DNA from: Leptolyngbyaceae cyanobacterium M65_K2018_010
GTDB taxonomy: Bacteria > Cyanobacteriota > Cyanobacteriia > Phormidesmidales > Phormidesmidaceae
DNA: 18,632 nt
Direction of reading: 5' to 3'
Assembly (NCBI GenBank): GCA_015295885.1
Contig: DVEE01000027.1
Coordinates: forward strand, 1-18,632
Of the stretch, positions 1 to 7,444 are shown in pieces; the stretch's first letter is position 1, and the number at the start of each line of letters is the position of its first letter. The translations under genes and the position numbers were made by a program. The notes beneath the pieces are model-generated. The model was not told where the DNA came from. It searched no databases and worked only from the letters and a program-made list of their open reading frames with translations.

Positions 1-1
1 T

Positions 2-433
2 GTGGCTGAGCGGGATTTTTTATTTTTGAGAACGGTGTGCTGGGTAACCCTGGCCGATGTGCTGAAACCCAACTGGTATCAAGCCCTAGCCGGGGCCGGC
101 ATCGCCAGTGCCCTGTTTGAACTGGCCCAGGGAGATGCCGTGGGGGTTTTGGCTGCCGGCGGAGTAACCACCCTAGCAGCCTGGCAGATTTGGCGGGGGG
201 TACGTGGCCCCCAAATTGAGTTGGCTGCCGATGATAAGGCCGTACAGGTGGCCCAGCGCCGTGGCTACGCCCAGGCTGAGGCAGCAACAGCCCTGATTCG
301 TGCCATTGAGGCGGTGCCTCCCCTCCAGGGTCGCCAGGTGCTGAACGCCCAGGAATTGATTCGCTGCCAGAACCTGCGGGTCCAGGCGGGGCTGTCCGAG
401 TTCGCTGTGCCCGATAGCTACTTACAGCGCTAA
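2..433 (+). CDS. Small hypothetical protein, possibly membrane-associated (left end uncertain)
   Basis: The frame is open from the window edge to a TAA at 431-433 and gives up to 143 residues. I do not recognise the family. Two short, weakly hydrophobic Ala/Gly-rich segments lie near residues 27-42 and 46-63, which could be a membrane hairpin. The C-terminal half is soluble and rich in Ala and Gln, and looks helical. The start is unclear: GTG at 2 sits at the window edge, so the gene may begin upstream. GTG at 59, giving VLKPNWYQ, is an attractive alternative because the conserved-looking part begins there. Neither has a clear ribosome-binding site. It lies 63 bases before ureD on the same strand and could be co-transcribed with it, but nothing in it suggests a urease role. 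Confidence 0.6.
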   Translation: MAERDFLFLRTVCWVTLADVLKPNWYQALAGAGIASALFELAQGDAVGVLAAGGVTTLAAWQIWRGVRGPQIELAADDKAVQVAQRRGYAQAEAATALIRAIEAVPPLQGRQVLNAQELIRCQNLRVQAGLSEFAVPDSYLQR

Positions 434-496
434 GGGCTGTTCTGGCAGGAACTGGGGTCTAGGGATCAGCCTGTTGAGCGTTGGGAAGGTTAGATT

Positions 497-1372
497 TTGG
501 AGCCAAAGCCACTTGCACCAAACCAGGGCTGGCATGGGCAAGCCCATCTAGTCTACGCACGGCAGGCTGAAAAGACCGTTTTGGTTAAAGGGTTTACCCA
601 GGCCCCCCTAAAGCTTCAGAAACCCCTTTATCTCGAAGGGCCAGCGGTCTGCCAGACCGTGTTGGTCCATACTGCTGGGGGAATGGTAGGCGGTGACCGT
701 CTGACAGTGCAGGTGCACCTGCAGCCCGACAGTCGGGGGCTGGTGACCACGGCGGCGGCCCACAAAATCTACGGGAGCCAAGCAGCCGCTGGCCAGGCCC
801 CTGCCCCTCTGAGGGGGGCCGAGCAACGGGTGGAGATCCACCTCGCTTCTGGCAGTTGCCTAGAATGGTTGCCCCAAGAGACCATCCTGTTCAACGGGGC
901 TAACTATGACCAGCATTTGCGAGTGGCCTTGCCGCCGGGGGCGATCTGGTGTGGCTGGGAGGTGACTCGCTTTGGCCGTAGTGCCCGGGGAGAACGGTTT
1001 GACCAGGGACAGTGGCGATCGCACCTGGAGGTGTGGCAGGGGGATCGTCCCCTATGGCTGGATCGCCAGTCTCTGACCGGCGGTAGTGCCGCCCTGGATA
1101 GCCCAAATGGCCTGGGGGGCCAGGCGGTGGTGGGCAGCTTTGCCCTGGTGGGGTTTCTGCCGGCCACTGACCTGGTGAATGAACTGAGGGAGTTGTGGGA
1201 GGCAGCCTGGCCGGGCGAGGGAGGGGTGACTCGGCTCCAAACCGGTCTACTCTGCCGCTATCGGGGGCCATCTAGCGAAGTAGCCCGGCGCTGGTTTGTC
1301 TCGCTCTGGGGCCATTTGCGCCCGTTTTATCTAGGACGTGTGGCGATGCCATCGCGGGTCTGGCCAACCTAA
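497..1372 (+). CDS. ureD: Urease accessory protein UreD
   Basis: UreD (UreH) is the scaffold that, with UreF and UreG, helps load nickel into the urease active site in the cytoplasm. The 291-residue product is the usual family length. Visible landmarks are the HTAGGMVGGDRL block near residues 58-69, AAHKIYGS near 87-94, the central GWEVTRFGRSARGE stretch, and the LGRVAMPSRVWPT C-terminus, which is typical of UreD. The start is TTG at 497. It is supported by a GGGAAGG ribosome-binding site at 483-489, seven bases upstream, and no ATG competes. No other urease gene (ureA, B, C, E, F, G) is in the window, so ureD is apparently separate from the structural genes, as is often seen in cyanobacteria. 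Its TAA overlaps the stop of the convergent arsS gene. Confidence 0.93.
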   Translation: MEPKPLAPNQGWHGQAHLVYARQAEKTVLVKGFTQAPLKLQKPLYLEGPAVCQTVLVHTAGGMVGGDRLTVQVHLQPDSRGLVTTAAAHKIYGSQAAAGQAPAPLRGAEQRVEIHLASGSCLEWLPQETILFNGANYDQHLRVALPPGAIWCGWEVTRFGRSARGERFDQGQWRSHLEVWQGDRPLWLDRQSLTGGSAALDSPNGLGGQAVVGSFALVGFLPATDLVNELRELWEAAWPGEGGVTRLQTGLLCRYRGPSSEVARRWFVSLWGHLRPFYLGRVAMPSRVWPT

Positions 1373-2379
1373 ACTAAGGCCCCACCACAACTTGACCCGC
1401 TCCCAGCGGTGCAACCGTAGCAGTAGGGCCGGGTTTGCACCTCTGCCAGCACATCTAGGCTATTGGCCGCTAACACATGGGCCACGGTGCAGGGTTCGCC
1501 GCTGGGTAGGCGAGCGGGCACCCCTTCCATCTGGTTAAAATCGCAATCATAAAGGTTGCCTAGGTAGTCCACGGACAGCTGATTGCGGCACATCAGGTTG
1601 GCCACCGTGGCCGGGTTGTGGTGATCTTCTAAAAACTTCAGGTAGGGCCAGTAGAGATTCTCCTCGAGCAAGCGGTGCTTGACCCGCCCAATGGGCAGAT
1701 TGGTAATCGTGTAGAGATGGTTAAAAACAATGCCGTAATGGGCTTCTAGGTAAGCCTTATAGTCCACCTCTAACTTCCCCTGGTCGGGGGTAAGAGCGAA
1801 GTCTAAGTTGCGGGGAACCGGCGGATTATAGACCAGATCCAAGGGCAGGTCAGGTTGTTGACCGTAGCCCAGCCGATTCAGCCATTGCAAAGCTTGAATG
1901 GAGGCCCGGTAGACCCCAGATCCCCGTTGCTGGTTAACATTTTTCTCCAGGTAGCAGGGCAAAGAGGCGATCACCTGGAGCCCATGGTGGGCGAAGTATT
2001 CGGGTAAATCCCCATAACCTGGTTCAAAAAAGATAGTCAAGTTAGTCCGCACTAGGACGGTTTTATCCACGGCCCGGGCGGCCTCCACCAGGGGACGAAA
2101 CCCCGAGTGCATTTCTGGGGCGCCACCGGTTAAATCGACCGTAGTGATTTCTGGAAACCGCTGAATCACCTGAATCAGTTGGTCAACCACGGGGTCAACC
2201 ATCTCCTCCCTGCGGTTGGGCCCCGCTTCTACGTGGCAGTGGGTACAGGCCAGGTTACATTTACGACCTAGATTGATTTGCAATACCGTAATGGGCTGCT
2301 TAGTCAGGGGGTGATCGAGCTGATCTGCAAAGGGGGTAAGGGTAGACCGGGAGCAAGCAGAAGCTTGAAACGAAATCAT
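1369..2379 (-). CDS. arsS: Radical SAM protein ArsS-like (arsenosugar biosynthesis family, DUF3641 C-terminus)
   Basis: This is a radical S-adenosylmethionine enzyme of the family annotated as arsenosugar-biosynthesis radical SAM protein ArsS. Counting from the start chosen here, the 4Fe-4S ligands are C41, C45 and C48 in CNLACTHCHVEAGP. A second Cys-rich region fills the C-terminus: MCRNQLSVDYLGNLYDCDF, then the YCYGCTAGSGSSCGGA tail, which is diagnostic for the family. Some relatives are selenoproteins, but here every such position reads Cys. The frame could begin upstream at 2499, but three 14-bp repeats at 2404-2445 would then be coding although 14 is not a multiple of three. I therefore prefer ATG at 2379, preceded by AAGAG nine bases away; ATG at 2388 is also possible. 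No arsM lies nearby, so the substrate is inferred from the family only. Confidence 0.88.
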   Translation of the reverse strand: MISFQASACSRSTLTPFADQLDHPLTKQPITVLQINLGRKCNLACTHCHVEAGPNRREEMVDPVVDQLIQVIQRFPEITTVDLTGGAPEMHSGFRPLVEAARAVDKTVLVRTNLTIFFEPGYGDLPEYFAHHGLQVIASLPCYLEKNVNQQRGSGVYRASIQALQWLNRLGYGQQPDLPLDLVYNPPVPRNLDFALTPDQGKLEVDYKAYLEAHYGIVFNHLYTITNLPIGRVKHRLLEENLYWPYLKFLEDHHNPATVANLMCRNQLSVDYLGNLYDCDFNQMEGVPARLPSGEPCTVAHVLAANSLDVLAEVQTRPYCYGCTAGSGSSCGGALV

Positions 2380-2403
2380 CGACGACATCTCTTGACAACA
2401 GTG

Positions 2404-2445
2404 ATATTGAGCCGCAAATATTGGCCCGCAAATATTGAGCCGCAC
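2404..2445 (-). repeat. Three tandem 14-bp repeats upstream of arsS
   Basis: Three head-to-tail copies read on the plus strand: ATATTGAGCCGCAA (2404-2417), ATATTGGCCCGCAA (2418-2431) and ATATTGAGCCGCAC (2432-2445). The outer copies differ at one base, and the middle copy differs from the first at two. The block ends 24 bases before the preferred arsS start and lies in its presumed leader or promoter. It could be an iterated regulator-binding site; the binding protein is unknown. Confidence 0.75.
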
Positions 2446-2533
2446 CGCCACCGAGCCAGACCCTGGTGGTGACGGTTGCCTATCTGTATTAGACCCCATC
2501 CCCTTAAAAATTGCCCGATGGGTCTTCTCTGAG

Positions 2534-4471
2534 TCAGTCTGGGGCTAATCTCACCTGATCACGCCCGTTATGCTTAGCTCTGTAGAGCGCTTCATCGGCT
2601 CGCTTGAGCAACGCTGAGGAGGTCGTTGTCGCGGTGGGAACACAACTGGCTACCCCCAGGCTCATGGTAACCATGGGGGCGATGGCGGATCTTTGGTGGT
2701 TAATGCGGCGATCGCGAATGGCCTGACGCATCTCCTCGGCTACGGTTTCTGCCCCCTGCAGGTCCGTATTGGGTAAAACGACAACAAATTCTTCACCGCC
2801 GTAGCGGGCCACCAGATCGCCGGGGCGCTTGGCCGCCCGGCTCAGGGTGCGAGCCACTAAGCGCAGGCAGTTATCCCCGGCTTGGTGGCCATAGAGATCA
2901 TTGAAGTCCTTAAAATAGTCAATATCGGCCAAAATAATCGACAGTGGGGCTTCTAGCCGGGCCATTCGCCGCCATTCTCCCTCTAGGTGCTGTTCAAATC
3001 GACGTCGATTGGCCACCTTGGTGAGGCCATCCAGGTAGGCCATACGCCTCAGGCCCCGATTCGCCTGGGTTAGCTGGCGATGGAGCTTAGCCTGTTGAAT
3101 CGCGATCCCGACCTGGGTGGCTAAGTTTTCCAAAAAGCTGACTTCGGCACTTTGCCACTGGCGGGGCCCGCTACATTGATGGACGATCAGCAGGCCCCAT
3201 AGGGCATCTTCCTGGAGCAGGGGGATGACCACCTCAGCTTGAATCTGAAAATAGTCCAGAAAGGAGAGTTGATCCGCCGATAGCCCCTGCTCATGGATAT
3301 TGGCAATGGCTAGTCCTCGTCCCTGGCGGTACTGGGGCAGGCATCCTGCATCCAGGCTCCAGGGATCTCGCACCGCCCACCCCTGCATCGTTGGGTAGTC
3401 GGGATTACAGGACTCCTGAATAACCTGACCACTCCTATCCGCCCCCCGCTGCAGAATGATGACCCGGTCGGCTGCGATAAACTCTCGCACGGAAATGACA
3501 GTTTGCTGAAGAATACTATCTAGATCCAGCAAGGCGCGAATGCGTTGGGCAATTTCCCCCATTAGCCGTTCCCGCTGGGCCTGGAGCTTGAGTTCAGCTT
3601 CAGCCCGCTTTTGAGCCGAAATATCTAAAGTAACCCCGGCCAATCGACTGGAGAGTGGGCTATCCCCAAAACCCTGCCCCTGGGAGAGTAGCCACCGCAC
3701 CGAACCGTCTGGCAAAACGACACGAAACTCAAGGGTGTAATGCTCTTGGTGACGAATCGCTTGGTGTAAGACCTGATGGACCCGGGCTTGATCCTCGGGG
3801 TGAATGTGCTTAAACAGGGTTTCAGAATGGCCATCAAACTCCTCTGGGCCCAGTTCCAAGAGCCGCTGTAATTCCTCTGATACAACCCAGGTATTAGCGG
3901 CTAAGTTCCAGTTCAAGGTGCCCATCTGAGCCCCTTGCAGGGCTAGGGTGAGGCGCTCCTGGCTGGCCTGCAACTGAGCGGACGATTGTTGACAGGCCAT
4001 TAGGCTAGTCGTACAACTCTGCAGCCCCTGATCAGGGATAGGCCTTGCGTAGACCCCCTCTGCGGTTAAAAACCCCAGGCAATGACCATTGGCGTTAACC
4101 AGGGGCAAATAGTCAGATGTTTCGGGGGCAATCAGGGCGGCTCCAGGGTCTAGGTGGAACTCGGGAGAAGACCTGAATAGGGCTATGGGGGTCATCCAAT
4201 CCCCTAGGGCTGAGTTATCAAAATCAGTTCCTTGGAAACTGGCTTGAGCGGCGTTTTCGTAGGTAAAGAGGCCGATGAGCTGCTGGTCTTGGTAAACTAG
4301 CGCATAGACTTTACCCGCCCTGGCCATGGCTTGCAGCCCCCGCCGTAGGGAGCAGGCCCCGTCTAGTTTGAGGGGGGCTAGATCAGGGCCGACGCCCTGA
4401 GAGGGCGTAGCCGTTGGCCCCTGCTGGGGCCAAAATAAACCCAAAGCCGGGCAGGTATCATGGAGAGTCAC
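2534..4471 (-). CDS. CBS-PAS-GAF-GGDEF diguanylate cyclase
   Basis: This is a predicted cytoplasmic enzyme making cyclic di-GMP from two GTP under several sensory domains; no membrane segment is seen. The domains, in order over 645 residues, are a CBS-like pair (about 33-143, including LGDWMTPI), a PAS_3/PAC module (about 173-295), a GAF domain (about 303-462) and a GGDEF domain (about 475-640). The catalytic signature is GGEEF at 558-562. RPGD at 549-552, five residues before it, is a product-inhibition I-site, so the enzyme looks active and feedback-controlled. The GAF resembles cyanobacteriochrome GAFs, but the usual bilin Cys-His position reads Asp-Gln (D400, Q401) and the DPC position reads DPW (W371), so it probably carries no covalent bilin. 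The start is GTG at 4471 with no clear ribosome-binding site. It is divergent from bciB. Confidence 0.93.
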   Translation of the reverse strand: MTLHDTCPALGLFWPQQGPTATPSQGVGPDLAPLKLDGACSLRRGLQAMARAGKVYALVYQDQQLIGLFTYENAAQASFQGTDFDNSALGDWMTPIALFRSSPEFHLDPGAALIAPETSDYLPLVNANGHCLGFLTAEGVYARPIPDQGLQSCTTSLMACQQSSAQLQASQERLTLALQGAQMGTLNWNLAANTWVVSEELQRLLELGPEEFDGHSETLFKHIHPEDQARVHQVLHQAIRHQEHYTLEFRVVLPDGSVRWLLSQGQGFGDSPLSSRLAGVTLDISAQKRAEAELKLQAQRERLMGEIAQRIRALLDLDSILQQTVISVREFIAADRVIILQRGADRSGQVIQESCNPDYPTMQGWAVRDPWSLDAGCLPQYRQGRGLAIANIHEQGLSADQLSFLDYFQIQAEVVIPLLQEDALWGLLIVHQCSGPRQWQSAEVSFLENLATQVGIAIQQAKLHRQLTQANRGLRRMAYLDGLTKVANRRRFEQHLEGEWRRMARLEAPLSIILADIDYFKDFNDLYGHQAGDNCLRLVARTLSRAAKRPGDLVARYGGEEFVVVLPNTDLQGAETVAEEMRQAIRDRRINHQRSAIAPMVTMSLGVASCVPTATTTSSALLKRADEALYRAKHNGRDQVRLAPD

Positions 4472-4786
4472 AGCAGGCTACAGGGAGTGGAAAACTCGAC
4501 TCAAAGGGGGGCAGACCTCTAAGCCCTGGCGCAGTGCACCCCGATCAACCCGATTTAAGTGAACTGGGGTGGGGACCTATAGACTGACCAGAAGGACCTA
4601 ACCTGAGACTGCGGGGCTGTTCAGCCTCAGATTCTTCAATTCTATCCATTGACCGCCGTGATATTAAGTTGCTTAAACAAATCCTTAGGGTCTTAATACT
4701 TCGCAATAATTGGGGCAAAACCCTATGGGGCGGAAACGCTTGCGGTATGGTGAATGACAGTTCTACCTGCAACCTGACGATTGACC
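4472..4786. promoter_or_regulatory. Divergent intergenic region between the GGDEF gene and bciB
   Basis: This 315-base gap has no convincing gene and must hold promoters firing both ways. Visible elements are an inverted repeat with arms GGCTG (4615-4619) and CAGCC (4622-4626), and a second with arms TTAAG (4664-4668) and CTTAA (4672-4676). There are also three direct CTTAR motifs at 4672, 4684 and 4692, and an AATAAT -10-like hexamer at 4705-4710 pointing toward bciB with no good -35. The CTTAR series faintly recalls a PHO box but the match is poor. Confidence 0.4.
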
Positions 4787-5983
4787 ATGACTCTGGCCCA
4801 GCCACCCCATCGCAAAGCCAAAGCCCTTCGCCCTGGGGCCCCTCGCCCGGCTAAGGAATTGTGTAGTGAATGTGGGTTTTGCGATACCTACTATATTCAC
4901 TACGTTAAGGAAGCCTGTGCTTTTTTAAACCAGCAATTCCCTGCCCTAGAGCAGCAAACCCATGGTCGCCGCCGCGATCTGGATGCTGAACACGAAGTCT
5001 ACTTCGGGGTTCACCAGGCTATGGTGGCGGCCCGTAAACAGCAGCCCATCGAGGGTGCTCAGTGGACCGGCATTGTCAGCACCATCGCCATCGAAATGCT
5101 GACCCAGGGCCAGGTGGAGGGGGTCGTCTGTGTGCAGAATACGGAGAGCGATCGCTTCCAACCCAAGCCTGTCCTGGCGACTACTCCGGAAGAGATTCTG
5201 GCGGCCCGGGTGAATAAGCCCACCCTATCCCCCAACCTATCAGTGCTGGAGCAGGTAGAGCAGTCGGGCCTGAAGCGGCTGCTGGTGATTGGAGTGGGCT
5301 GCCAGATTCAAGCCCTGCGGGCGGTGGAGCAAAAGTTGGGGTTGGAAAAACTCTACGTGCTGGGCACTCCCTGCGTCGATAACGTCAGCCGGGCCGGCTT
5401 GCAGAAGTTCTTGGAAACCACCAGTCGTTCCCCAGAGACCGTGGTGCATTACGAGTTTATGCAGGACTTTCGGGTGCATTTCAAGCATTCCGATGGTTCC
5501 ACCGAAACCGTCCCCTTCTTTGGTCTTAAAACCAACCAGCTCAAGGATGTGTTTGCCCCCTCCTGCATGAGCTGCTTTGACTACGTGAATGGCCTGGCGG
5601 ACCTGGTGGTGGGCTACATGGGAGCTCCCTTTGGTTGGCAGTGGATTGTGGTACGCAATGGCAAAGGCCAGGAAATGCTGGATTTGGTGATGGACCAGCT
5701 CGAGACCCAACCGGTGATGTCCCAGGGGGATCGCCGTCAGGCCGTGCAGCAGAGCATCCCCGCCTACGACAAGGGCGTCACCCTGCCCCTGTGGGCGGCC
5801 AAACTGATGGGAGTCTTGATCGAACGATTGGGCCCCAAGGGGTTGGAGTATGCCCGGTTCTCCATCGACTCCCACTTCACCCGCAATTACCTGTACGTCA
5901 AGCGCAATTATCCAGAGAAGCTAGACGCCCATGTACCCGAGTTTGCAAAACGCATCGTGGGCCAATACAAGTTACCGGAGTAG
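4787..5983 (+). CDS. bciB: Ferredoxin-dependent 8-vinyl reductase (divinyl protochlorophyllide reductase), FrhB family
   Basis: BciB reduces the 8-vinyl group of divinyl (proto)chlorophyllide to ethyl, using ferredoxin electrons, late in chlorophyll synthesis. The 398-residue product belongs to the coenzyme F420 hydrogenase/dehydrogenase beta-subunit family. It shows the N-terminal iron-sulphur cluster motif CSECGFC (C26, C29, C32), a central GVGCQ and GTPCVDN core, and a second Cys pair in CMSCFDY (C260, C263). It resembles the cyanobacterial slr1923-type enzyme, from which plant 7-hydroxymethyl chlorophyll a reductase is thought to derive. That plant activity is the main alternative, but 8-vinyl reduction is the established cyanobacterial role. 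I chose ATG at 4787 over TTG at 4781. The Shine-Dalgarno sequence is weak. A response regulator follows 29 bases downstream. Confidence 0.9.
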   Translation: MTLAQPPHRKAKALRPGAPRPAKELCSECGFCDTYYIHYVKEACAFLNQQFPALEQQTHGRRRDLDAEHEVYFGVHQAMVAARKQQPIEGAQWTGIVSTIAIEMLTQGQVEGVVCVQNTESDRFQPKPVLATTPEEILAARVNKPTLSPNLSVLEQVEQSGLKRLLVIGVGCQIQALRAVEQKLGLEKLYVLGTPCVDNVSRAGLQKFLETTSRSPETVVHYEFMQDFRVHFKHSDGSTETVPFFGLKTNQLKDVFAPSCMSCFDYVNGLADLVVGYMGAPFGWQWIVVRNGKGQEMLDLVMDQLETQPVMSQGDRRQAVQQSIPAYDKGVTLPLWAAKLMGVLIERLGPKGLEYARFSIDSHFTRNYLYVKRNYPEKLDAHVPEFAKRIVGQYKLPE

Positions 5984-6012
5984 GCTATTCATTCAGTGAT
6001 GACCTAGCCGCC

Positions 6013-6693
6013 ATGAAAATTCTCCTGGTCGATGACGAAGTGGAACTCACCGATCCCCTCAGTCGGGTGCTGACTCGGGAGGGCTATCAGGTGGATGTGG
6101 CTACTGATGGAGAGAGAGGAGCGGCGATGGCGATGGCAGGCACCTATGACCTGCTGATCTTGGACTGGATGTTGCCGGGGCTCAACGGCTTGGAAATTTG
6201 CCGCCGGGTGCGATCGCGCCAGAACAACACGCCGGTGCTCTTTCTCACCGCCAAAGACACCCTCGATGACCGGGTGACTGGTTTGGATGCCGGGGCCGAT
6301 GACTACCTGGTGAAACCCTTTGAACTGAGGGAACTGCTGGCTCGGGTGCGGGCCCTGGGACGGCGATCACTCAATCTGGAGGCTCCGAGTGCCCTGCCCC
6401 GCCTTAGCTTTGGCGACCTCCAGCTAGACCAGGCTAACCAACTGGCCTATCGTCAGGGGCAGGCCATTGAGCTGTCTGAAAAGGAAACCGCCCTGCTGGC
6501 CTACCTGTTACGCTACCCTAACCAGGTGCTTACCCACGAGCAAATTTACCGGGCCGTGTGGGGGGATCAGGAACCGCCCAGCAGCAATGTGCTAGCCGCC
6601 CAAATGCGATTATTGCGGCGTAAAATCGAACCCCAGGGCGCGGCTCCGCTGATTCATACGGTCTACGGCAAGGGCTATCGATTAGGGGGGTAG
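6013..6693 (+). CDS. OmpR/PhoB-family response regulator (RppA-like)
   Basis: This is a DNA-binding response regulator of 226 residues. The receiver (about 1-118) keeps all key residues: acidic pair D7/D8, phospho-acceptor D51 in LILDWMLPG, T79 and K101. A winged-helix output domain (about 130-224) contains the SEKETALLAYLL and YGKGYRL blocks typical of the OmpR class. The opening MKILLVDDE and the repeated LTREGYQVDVA style resemble cyanobacterial RppA/NrsR regulators, but no partner histidine kinase is adjacent, so I assign no symbol. The frame is open much further upstream inside bciB, but ATG at 6013 gives the standard receiver N-terminus. It starts 29 bases after bciB on the same strand and is probably co-transcribed. 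Confidence 0.92.
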   Translation: MKILLVDDEVELTDPLSRVLTREGYQVDVATDGERGAAMAMAGTYDLLILDWMLPGLNGLEICRRVRSRQNNTPVLFLTAKDTLDDRVTGLDAGADDYLVKPFELRELLARVRALGRRSLNLEAPSALPRLSFGDLQLDQANQLAYRQGQAIELSEKETALLAYLLRYPNQVLTHEQIYRAVWGDQEPPSSNVLAAQMRLLRRKIEPQGAAPLIHTVYGKGYRLGG

Positions 6694-6762
6694 GCGAGGG
6701 GAGTTGAGCCGTAACCCACGGCACCATGTAGACATCGCCAGTTTTACCATGAGGCCCTGACC

Positions 6763-7305
6763 ATGGACGTTCTAGACCATCCCCATGCCTTGCTAGAGGC
6801 CACTCAAACCACCCCAGAGCAAGTCCTAAACCTGTTTGATCGACTGGAAGCCGTCGATCTGGACTTTATGACCGGTCGGTGGCGCGGCTCTGAGCTAGCC
6901 ATTGGGCACCCGCTGGATGGGTTCTTAAAAGCCTCCAACTGGTATGGCAAGGAATTTATCGACCCGGAAACAGTTCACCCTATCCTGGTGCTAGACCCCC
7001 AGGGCCACCCCATCAAAGTGGCCCCCAACCACCAGGTCATACTCTGGGCGCTGAAGTTTCCTGAACTGAAAAATCTCGCCCTACAGCCCTTGCTGACCGG
7101 TCTAAGCGCCCTAATGCAGACCGAAAAAAGCCAGGCCCGCCTGCGGATGATGGATTATCGCGGTAAGGTCAGCGCCACGATGATCTACGACTACTTGCCG
7201 ATCAACGACGTTTTTCGGAAGGTAGACGACAACACAGTGTTGGGGGTGATGGATTTCAAGACCATCCCTCAACCCTTTTTCTTTGTGCTGCGCCGCGATC
7301 GCTGA
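6763..7305 (+). CDS. GXWXG / DUF4334 domain protein
   Basis: This is a 180-residue cytoplasmic protein of unknown function. The N-terminal half carries the GXWXG signature (G38, W40, G42, in MTGRWRGSEL), followed by a Trp/Tyr-containing region (ASNWYGKEF). The C-terminal third (about 120-177) matches the DUF4334 pattern, with MMDYRGKVSATMIYDYLPI and a VLGVMDFK segment. The pairing of the two domains is normal for the family. No catalytic role is established; a small-molecule-binding fold is only inference. ATG at 6763 gives the natural N-terminus. It lies 69 bases after the response regulator and could belong to that transcript. A HIP1 palindrome spans its last codons and stop. Confidence 0.88.
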   Translation: MDVLDHPHALLEATQTTPEQVLNLFDRLEAVDLDFMTGRWRGSELAIGHPLDGFLKASNWYGKEFIDPETVHPILVLDPQGHPIKVAPNHQVILWALKFPELKNLALQPLLTGLSALMQTEKSQARLRMMDYRGKVSATMIYDYLPINDVFRKVDDNTVLGVMDFKTIPQPFFFVLRRDR

Positions 7306-7397
7306 GGGGTCGTCGGAGAGGTACAGGCCATCTCTAGGGAAGGAATCTGTTGTTCAGAAGTCGCCGCAGGCTGGGTGCCCTTGCCAACAGCTGTGGG

Positions 7398-7418
7398 GGC
7401 CAGGCTGGCCGGTATAAT
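7398..7418 (+). promoter_or_regulatory. Probable psb28 promoter: TATAAT -10 with an inverted repeat in the spacer
   Basis: A perfect -10 hexamer TATAAT lies at 7413-7418, 26 bases before the psb28 ATG, so transcription would start near 7425. No good -35 is visible; CTGTGG at 7391-7396 is only a weak candidate. A perfect inverted repeat, GGCCAG (7398-7403) and CTGGCC (7405-7410) around a single G, fills the space just before the -10. This suggests activator- or repressor-controlled expression. Confidence 0.55.
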
Positions 7419-7444
7419 GTATTTCTCGATACTTGGTCAAACCC

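Noticed and set aside
2380..2499. N-terminal extension of ArsS from ATG at 2499
   Set aside because: The stretch would encode the 14-bp repeat and lacks family-like sequence; the shorter start fits relatives better.
4545..4805. Minus-strand 86-codon frame across the GGDEF/bciB gap
   Set aside because: It overlaps the bciB start, has no recognisable domain or good ribosome-binding site, and lies in presumed promoter DNA.
5240..5875. Minus-strand 211-codon open frame inside bciB
   Set aside because: It is antisense to a strongly conserved gene and its His/Gly/Leu-rich translation looks like a codon-bias shadow.
5635..6012. Upstream extension of the response regulator frame into bciB
   Set aside because: The extra residues are an out-of-frame reading of bciB; ATG at 6013 gives the normal receiver N-terminus.
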